A DNA stretch of 6,282 nt from Planctomycetota bacterium (GTDB lineage: Bacteria > Planctomycetota > UBA1135 > UBA2386). Positions within the stretch are counted from its first letter, which is position 1. Every line of letters starts with the position of its first letter. A program made the translations under genes and the position numbers. Shown here one piece after another: positions 1 through 4,564 of the stretch. The notes below the pieces were generated by a model that was not told where the DNA came from, searched no databases, and saw only the letters and a list, made by a program, of their open reading frames with translations. The DNA is taken from positions 1-6,282 of the forward strand of contig JAGQRA010000659.1 in assembly GCA_020425885.1 (NCBI GenBank), in the 5' to 3' direction.

Positions 1-942
1 CGCTTCCGCGAGTTCTACCAGTGCGACGTCGACGTCATCGGCACCGGCAGCCCGGTCGCCGAGGCCGAGGTCTGCGGCGCGATCGCGCAGGTCCTGCGCG
101 AGCTCGGCTTCGGTGACTTCCGCATCCTGACCAATCATCGCGAGCTGCTGCGCGCGCTGGTCACCGGGGCCGGCATCGAAGCCGACCTCGAGGGCCAGGC
201 GCTGATCGCGCTCGACAAGCTCGACAAGATCGGCGTCGATGGCGTCCGGCAGGAACTCGGCGACAAGGGCATCGATGCCGCCGCCGGCGACCGGCTGCTG
301 GCGACGCTCGACGCGGCCCGGGGAGACGGTGCGTTGGCCCGCATCGCGGCCGGCGACGGCCCGATGGCGGCGGCGGCGCGGGCTCTCGAGGAGCTGTTCG
401 CAATCGCCGCGGCAGGTCCCGCCGAAGGCCATCTGGTCTTCGATCCGACCCTGGCCCGCGGTTTGAGCTACTACACCGGCCCGATCTTCGAGATCGCCTG
501 TGACGGACTCGCCGGCTCGCTCGGCGGCGGCGGCCGCTACGACAATCTGATCGGCATGTTCGGCAAGCAGCAGGTCCCGGCCGTCGGCTTCTCGCTCGGA
601 CTCGAGCGGGTGTTGCTGGTGATGGAGGAACGCGGCATGTTCCCCGACCTCGGCATCGGACCCGAAGTGCTGTTGTGTCGCATGGCCGACGTGCCGGCGA
701 CCGCCGCCGTGCGGGTGGCGACCGAGCTGCGCGCGCTCGGGGTCAGGGTCGAGGTGTTCGCCGACGCGCCGCCGCTCAAGAAGCAGCTGCAGTACGCCAA
801 CGGCCTCGGCGCGCCCTACGCCGCGGTGCTCGGCGGTGCCGAGATCGCCGCCGGCACGATCGCGCTCAAGAACCTGGCGAGCGGCGAACAGGTCACGGTC
901 GCCACGGCCGAGGCGGCGGGTCGGATCCGATCGCGGACCTGA
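1..942 (+). CDS. hisS: Histidyl-tRNA synthetase, C-terminal part (5' end outside window)
   Basis: Class II aminoacyl-tRNA synthetase that charges tRNA-His with histidine in the cytoplasm. Reading frame 1 is open from the first base to the TGA at 940-942, giving 313 residues; the N-terminus with motif 1 is missing. The fragment opens inside motif 2 (RFREFYQCDVDVIG). The histidine-specific motif reads LARGLSYYTG (451-480), with the catalytic Arg at 457-459. A glycine-rich GGGGRYD follows at 523-543, then motif 3 (GFSLGLERV, about 589-615). The last 95 or so residues are the anticodon-binding domain, with the typical KKQLQYAN and IALKNLASGEQ stretches. The wording of motif 2 and of GSLGGGGRYD matches the eukaryote/Bacteroidetes-like HisS type more than the E. 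coli type. A Ser (466-468) stands where most HisS have Asp in RGLDYY. The next gene follows on the same strand after 83 bp. The assignment is near certain. Confidence 0.97.
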   Translation, partial: RFREFYQCDVDVIGTGSPVAEAEVCGAIAQVLRELGFGDFRILTNHRELLRALVTGAGIEADLEGQALIALDKLDKIGVDGVRQELGDKGIDAAAGDRLLATLDAARGDGALARIAAGDGPMAAAARALEELFAIAAAGPAEGHLVFDPTLARGLSYYTGPIFEIACDGLAGSLGGGGRYDNLIGMFGKQQVPAVGFSLGLERVLLVMEERGMFPDLGIGPEVLLCRMADVPATAAVRVATELRALGVRVEVFADAPPLKKQLQYANGLGAPYAAVLGGAEIAAGTIALKNLASGEQVTVATAEAAGRIRSRT

Positions 943-994
943 GCATCGGCACCGCCATCGCCGGGCGCTGCCCTCCCTGAGCCTCGGCAGAACG

Positions 995-1014
995 CGGGTG
1001 GACGTGGCCACCCG
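995..1014 (+). terminator. GC-rich hairpin between hisS and the next gene; possible terminator or leader structure
   Basis: A perfect 7-bp inverted repeat, CGGGTGG (995-1001) and CCACCCG (1008-1014), encloses a 6-base loop. It starts 52 bases after the hisS stop and ends 11 bases before the ATG at 1026. No T-run follows it, so it is not a classical intrinsic terminator. It could attenuate read-through from hisS or form a structure in the leader of the downstream gene. Only the inverted repeat is seen directly; the role is a guess. Confidence 0.3.
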
Positions 1015-1025
1015 GTCTCGTCAAG

Positions 1026-2021
1026 ATGCGTGTCATGGCAGGCGATGACGGCACGACGCGAGGACAGCATCCGCTGGAATCGGCCGAGCTCGAGCTGGTC
1101 GCGCGAGTGCGCAGGGCGCTGCAGGCCCACGACGAACCGCAGGCCCGCGCCACGCTCGCGGCCATCGAGGAGCAGCTCGAATCGTTGCGGCTGTTCGGCC
1201 AGCTGCTCGCGCGCTACCCCTCGCCGCTCGACGAGCAGCGACTGGGCCCGATGCGGCGCGGTCTCGACACTCTCGTCGATACGTTGGTGGCCACCGATCA
1301 GGCGTCGTTTCCGTTCCGCGCGCCGACCCAGGCGCTGGTGGGGCGCGCGATGAACATGGCGCAGATCAACTTCCTGCGCCTGCTCTGGCACGTCACCGGA
1401 TCGCTGTCGGACGGATCAGCGCCCGGTTCGTTGCGTGAGGTCGCGGCCCACCGGTTGCGCGCCGCCGTCCACTGCCGCCTGGTCGAGGAGGTGCTCGCCG
1501 ACATCGTCACCGATTCCGGAATCGAGCGGCGGTTGCGCGAACGCGCGGTCCGCAGCCTGGCGCAGCTGTGGGCCAATCGGCTCACCTGGCGCGTGCACAA
1601 GTTCTTCCCGATCCTGGCCGCGACCTGGGAGGCGCGCCAGCGGGTGCGGGTGATCGGCGGCACTCTGGTCGGCTGCAGCGAGATGTTCCAGCTGCTGACC
1701 CAGGGCGCCGATGCGGCCTTCGTCGAGTTGTTCTGGAGCTACCGGCCCGGCGAGGAGGAAGAGCAGGCGTTTCGCGAGTTCCTGTTCGGAACTTCATCGG
1801 AGGAGCTCGAGCGGCTGGCGCAACGTATGGCGAGCGAAGGGCTCAGCAGCATCGAGATCGACGCCCGGTCGGGTGTCGGCGGGCGCGATGCGGGTTCGAT
1901 CCTGTTCGAGTTCTTCCGCTCGCGCCTGGTGCAATGCAGCGCCCGCCGCATCGGCAACCTGGCCGGGCCGCGGCATACCGCCGAAGGGTATGTCATGCTG
2001 GCCTGGCTCGGTCGGCAGTAG
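1026..2021 (+). CDS. Hypothetical protein of 331 residues, predicted cytoplasmic and alpha-helical
   Basis: I do not recognise this family. The ATG at 1026 gives 331 residues to the TAG at 2019-2021; a second ATG at 1035 (three codons later) is equally possible, since neither has a clear ribosome binding site. No signal peptide or membrane segment is visible. Residues 1-60 are rich in Leu, Ala, Glu and Arg, as in amphipathic helices. The middle (about 135-200) alternates Arg-rich and Leu/Val-rich stretches, also helical. A more hydrophobic, conserved-looking segment lies at about 178-240 (LWANRLTWRVHKFFP through VGCSEMFQLL). An acidic EEEE stretch sits near residue 240. The C-terminal part (about 275-331) has glycine-rich turns and SILFEFFRSRLVQC. 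The protein has only one lysine, against many arginines. G/C-rich third positions and absence of stops over 996 bases support real coding. It lies 83 bp after hisS, so co-transcription is possible, but this says little about function. Confidence 0.8.
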   Translation: MRVMAGDDGTTRGQHPLESAELELVARVRRALQAHDEPQARATLAAIEEQLESLRLFGQLLARYPSPLDEQRLGPMRRGLDTLVDTLVATDQASFPFRAPTQALVGRAMNMAQINFLRLLWHVTGSLSDGSAPGSLREVAAHRLRAAVHCRLVEEVLADIVTDSGIERRLRERAVRSLAQLWANRLTWRVHKFFPILAATWEARQRVRVIGGTLVGCSEMFQLLTQGADAAFVELFWSYRPGEEEEQAFREFLFGTSSEELERLAQRMASEGLSSIEIDARSGVGGRDAGSILFEFFRSRLVQCSARRIGNLAGPRHTAEGYVMLAWLGRQ

Positions 2022-2033
2022 ACGTCGACCACG

Positions 2034-2062
2034 TTGCCAGCGGCCGGCGTCACGCGTATCGT
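2034..2062 (+). promoter_or_regulatory. Candidate sigma70-like promoter for the protease gene
   Basis: A TTGCCA box at 2034-2039 (five of six matches to TTGACA) is followed after exactly 17 bases by TATCGT at 2057-2062 (four of six matches to TATAAT). A transcript would begin near 2069, about 80 bases before the protease start, and would carry the 15-bp repeats in its leader. The site lies just after the stop of the upstream gene, where a promoter for a separately regulated secreted enzyme would be expected. The evidence is pattern matching only, and such boxes can occur by chance. Confidence 0.35.
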
Positions 2063-2070
2063 GGTCCGGG

Positions 2071-2115
2071 CGCGTCTTCACGATGCGCGTCTTCGCGTTG
2101 CACGTCTGCACGATG
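2071..2115 (+). repeat. Three imperfect 15-bp tandem repeats in the protease leader
   Basis: The units are CGCGTCTTCACGATG (2071-2085), CGCGTCTTCGCGTTG (2086-2100) and CACGTCTGCACGATG (2101-2115). Units 2 and 3 each match unit 1 at 13 of 15 positions. A further 15 bases (2116-2130) are a much weaker match. The array sits between the candidate promoter and the protease start, so it would be transcribed into the 5' leader. Because 15 is a multiple of three, the frame stays open across the array, but the signal peptide begins downstream and I treat the array as non-coding. Confidence 0.7.
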
Positions 2116-2141
2116 CGCGCGCGCCCGCATAGCCACCGCCC

Positions 2142-2145
2142 GGGA
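2142..2145 (+). promoter_or_regulatory. Weak GGGA ribosome binding site deciding the protease start
   Basis: GGGA lies six bases before the ATG at 2152 but directly abuts the in-frame ATG at 2146. The spacing therefore favours 2152. The match to the Shine-Dalgarno sequence is short, so this is only weak support. Confidence 0.3.
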
Positions 2146-2151
2146 ATGACC

Positions 2152-4524
2152 ATGTACCAGAGCCTTCGGATCGCCATCGTCACGGCCTCTCTCTTCTCGT
2201 CGTCCGTTCTCGCCCAGGGGGTGCTGCCGATGGGGCAGATCCACCCGAACGCGCTGCCGCTGGCCGCGGTGGCGCAGTTCGCGGTGCCGGCCATCGACCG
2301 CATCGCGATCGAGACCGAGGACGATGCCCGGGCCCTGCAGGGTCTGGCGCCGCGCTACGCCATCCCCAATGCGGTCAACATCGATCAGGCGACCGACGGC
2401 ACCTGGGAGGTGCTCGACGCAGCCTGGTCGCTGTGGCGTCTGCGCCTGCTGGCACCCGATTCGAGCCACGTCAACATCGGCTTCTCCCGCTTCCAGCTGC
2501 CGCCCACCGGGCGCCTGATGTTCTACAGCGCCGACTACCAGAACGTCCTGCGGCCGTTCGACGTCTCGGACCAATCGGCCAGCGGCGAGCTGTGGTTGCC
2601 GGTGGTGAACGGCGACGACATGGTGGTCGAGCTCTACGTGCAGACCGCGCAACGGCCGCAGGTCCAGCTCACCCTGGCCCATATCGGCTCGGGCTACCGC
2701 TTCTTCGGCGCCGGCCCGCACGCCGTGCGCGATGGCGGCTCCGGCTCGTGCAACATCGACGTCGTCTGCCCGCAGGGCGCGGCCTGGGCGCAGGAGATCC
2801 CGAGCGTGGCGGCGATCTCGAGCGGCGGTTCGATCTTCTGCACCGGCTTCATGATCAACAACACGGCGCAGGACGGCACGCCCTACTTCCTCACCGCGCG
2901 TCACTGCAGCGTCCACACCAACGCGCCGTCGCTGGTGTGCTACTGGAACTACCAGCGTGTCGTCTGTGGCAGCGGCACCGGATCGTTGCTGCAGTTCAGC
3001 AGCGGTGCGCAGCTGCGGGCGACCTACGCCACCTCCGACTTCACCCTGGTCGAACTCAACGCGGTGCCGAATGCGGCGTGGGGCGTGACCTACGCCGGCT
3101 GGAACCGGAGCACGACCAACGCGACCCAGGCTTGCGGCATCCATCACCCCAGCGGTGACGACAAGAAGATCTCGTTCGAGAACAACCCGGTGACGACGAC
3201 CTCGTATCTCGGCACCTCGCAGCCGGGAGACGGCAGTCACGTCTGCGTCACCGATTGGGATCTCGGCACCACCGAGCCCGGCTCGTCGGGGTCGCCGCTG
3301 TTCGATCAGAACCATCGCGCGATCGGACAGCTGCACGGTGGCTACGCCGCCTGCGGCAACAACTCGTCGGATTGGTACGGGCGCCTGTCGGAGTCGTGGA
3401 CCGGCGGCGGCACCAACGGCACTCGGCTTTCCAACTGGCTCGATCCGCTGGCCACCAACCAGATGACCGTCGACACGATGGGCATGAACGTGGCCTCGGC
3501 CACCACCTACGGCACCGGCTGCTACACCTCGTACGGGACCTACTTCGAGGCCTTCGCCAACGGCGCCGCCTTCGACCTGACGGGAACGGGCTCGACGACG
3601 CGGAGCATCGTCATGACGCCGACGGCGAACGGCTACTCGGTGGCCAATGGCGGTAACAACTGGAGCACGCCGACGAGCGCGGATCTCGGGCTCGGCAACG
3701 ACACGGTCTCGTCGGCGATCACGTTGCCGTTCGTGCTCAGCTACCCCGGCGGCCTCACCCTCCGCATGCGCATGTGCAGCAACGGCTACGTCTGGCTCGG
3801 CAATTCGACGGGCGCGGATCCGTCACCGACCGAAGCCGAGCTCTGTTCACAGCTGCCGCGCCTGGCGCCGGCCTGGACCGACCTCGATCCGTCCGCGGGC
3901 GGGACGACGCACTACCACGCCGATCCCGGCAACACCGCGGTCTACTTCACCTGGCTCAACGTGCCGTCCACCGGTGCGGCGTCGCCGACCTGCACGATGC
4001 AGGTCGCGGTCTACGCCAGCGGCGTCATCGAGTATCGCTATCGCTCGGTGACCAACCTGCCGAACGGTGGGCTGGTCGGTTGGAGCCGCGGCAACGGCGC
4101 CACGGTGCCGCCGGCGACCGACATCTCGGCGGCGCTGCCGTTCTCGATCTCGGTCGATGCGGCCGGTCTCGAGTTCAATCCGGTCGGGCGCCCGGTGATG
4201 GGGACGACGCTGTTGATCAACATCGACAACATCCCGACCGGGACCTCGTTCGCCGGGGTGCTGCTCAGCTTCACGTCGCAGCCGAACGGTCAGAGCCTGG
4301 CCGGCGTCGGCATGCCGGGTTGCTTCCAGTACTGCTCGCAGGACGCGCTGATCGCGGTCCTGACCGGCGGAGTCTCGACCTATCCGTTCCAGCTCAGCCT
4401 GCCGACGGCGACGGTGTGGAACGGCATGCACCTCTTCACGCAGGCCGCGACCCTGTCGGCGGGAGTCAACACGCTCGGCGCGTTGGCGTCGAACGGCATC
4501 GACCTCTTCGTCGCGCCGAACTGA
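2152..4524 (+). CDS. Secreted lysyl-endopeptidase-like serine protease (trypsin fold) with C-terminal beta-rich modules
   Basis: Exported preproprotein of 790 residues, related to Achromobacter protease I (API), which cleaves after lysine. Residues 1-21 form a signal peptide ending VLA before QG. A propeptide (about 22-194) contains a beta-sandwich-like stretch. The protease domain runs from about 195 to 435. By my alignment the triad is His251 (TARHC), Asp296 (TSDFTL) and Ser379 (EPGSSGSP). Asp407 (SDWYGR) matches API Asp225, the base of the lysine pocket, and His395 matches API His210. All six API disulfide cysteines are present (expected pairs 200-401, 206-272, 230-252), plus extra Cys263, Cys328 and Cys365. 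API Trp169 has no tryptophan counterpart. From ATTYGTGC (about 450) to 672 comes a beta-rich module, then a 118-residue tail module ending LFVAPN; both resemble modules of planctomycetal secreted proteins and may serve attachment or export (inference). Starts at 2146 or 2083 are possible alternatives. Protease identity is firm; lysine specificity is likely but unproven. Confidence 0.92.
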   Translation: MYQSLRIAIVTASLFSSSVLAQGVLPMGQIHPNALPLAAVAQFAVPAIDRIAIETEDDARALQGLAPRYAIPNAVNIDQATDGTWEVLDAAWSLWRLRLLAPDSSHVNIGFSRFQLPPTGRLMFYSADYQNVLRPFDVSDQSASGELWLPVVNGDDMVVELYVQTAQRPQVQLTLAHIGSGYRFFGAGPHAVRDGGSGSCNIDVVCPQGAAWAQEIPSVAAISSGGSIFCTGFMINNTAQDGTPYFLTARHCSVHTNAPSLVCYWNYQRVVCGSGTGSLLQFSSGAQLRATYATSDFTLVELNAVPNAAWGVTYAGWNRSTTNATQACGIHHPSGDDKKISFENNPVTTTSYLGTSQPGDGSHVCVTDWDLGTTEPGSSGSPLFDQNHRAIGQLHGGYAACGNNSSDWYGRLSESWTGGGTNGTRLSNWLDPLATNQMTVDTMGMNVASATTYGTGCYTSYGTYFEAFANGAAFDLTGTGSTTRSIVMTPTANGYSVANGGNNWSTPTSADLGLGNDTVSSAITLPFVLSYPGGLTLRMRMCSNGYVWLGNSTGADPSPTEAELCSQLPRLAPAWTDLDPSAGGTTHYHADPGNTAVYFTWLNVPSTGAASPTCTMQVAVYASGVIEYRYRSVTNLPNGGLVGWSRGNGATVPPATDISAALPFSISVDAAGLEFNPVGRPVMGTTLLINIDNIPTGTSFAGVLLSFTSQPNGQSLAGVGMPGCFQYCSQDALIAVLTGGVSTYPFQLSLPTATVWNGMHLFTQAATLSAGVNTLGALASNGIDLFVAPN

Positions 4525-4544
4525 GGCCGATGCGCCGCCTGCGG

Positions 4545-4564
4545 CCCGCTCGCCTGCGTGCGGG
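4545..4564. terminator. Small hairpin between convergent protease and polA stops; possible shared terminator
   Basis: The 40-bp gap between the two stop codons holds CCCGC (4545-4549) and GCGGG (4560-4564) around a 10-base loop, and an overlapping 4-bp hairpin, GCCG/CGGC, at 4534-4545. GCCTGCG also occurs twice directly (4537-4543 and 4552-4558). A hairpin here could serve both strands, but the stems are short and there is no T-run on either side, so the evidence is weak. Confidence 0.2.

Noticed and set aside
816..1391. - strand frame of 191 codons across the hisS end and the orphan gene start
   Set aside because: It overlaps the conserved HisS anticodon-binding domain and has no recognisable motif; treated as an antisense shadow.
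1711..2151. Upstream extension of the protease frame to an ATG at 1711 or 2083
   Set aside because: The frame is open, but the extension to 1711 overlaps the end of the preceding gene. A standard signal peptide starts at 2146 or 2152, so a longer N-terminus would bury it. The 2083 start cannot be fully excluded.
2050..3336. Long - strand open frame of 428 codons opposite the protease
   Set aside because: It is antisense to the clearly real protease catalytic domain. Its product is Arg/His/Gly-rich low-complexity sequence with no motif, as expected from an open antisense frame in GC-rich coding DNA.
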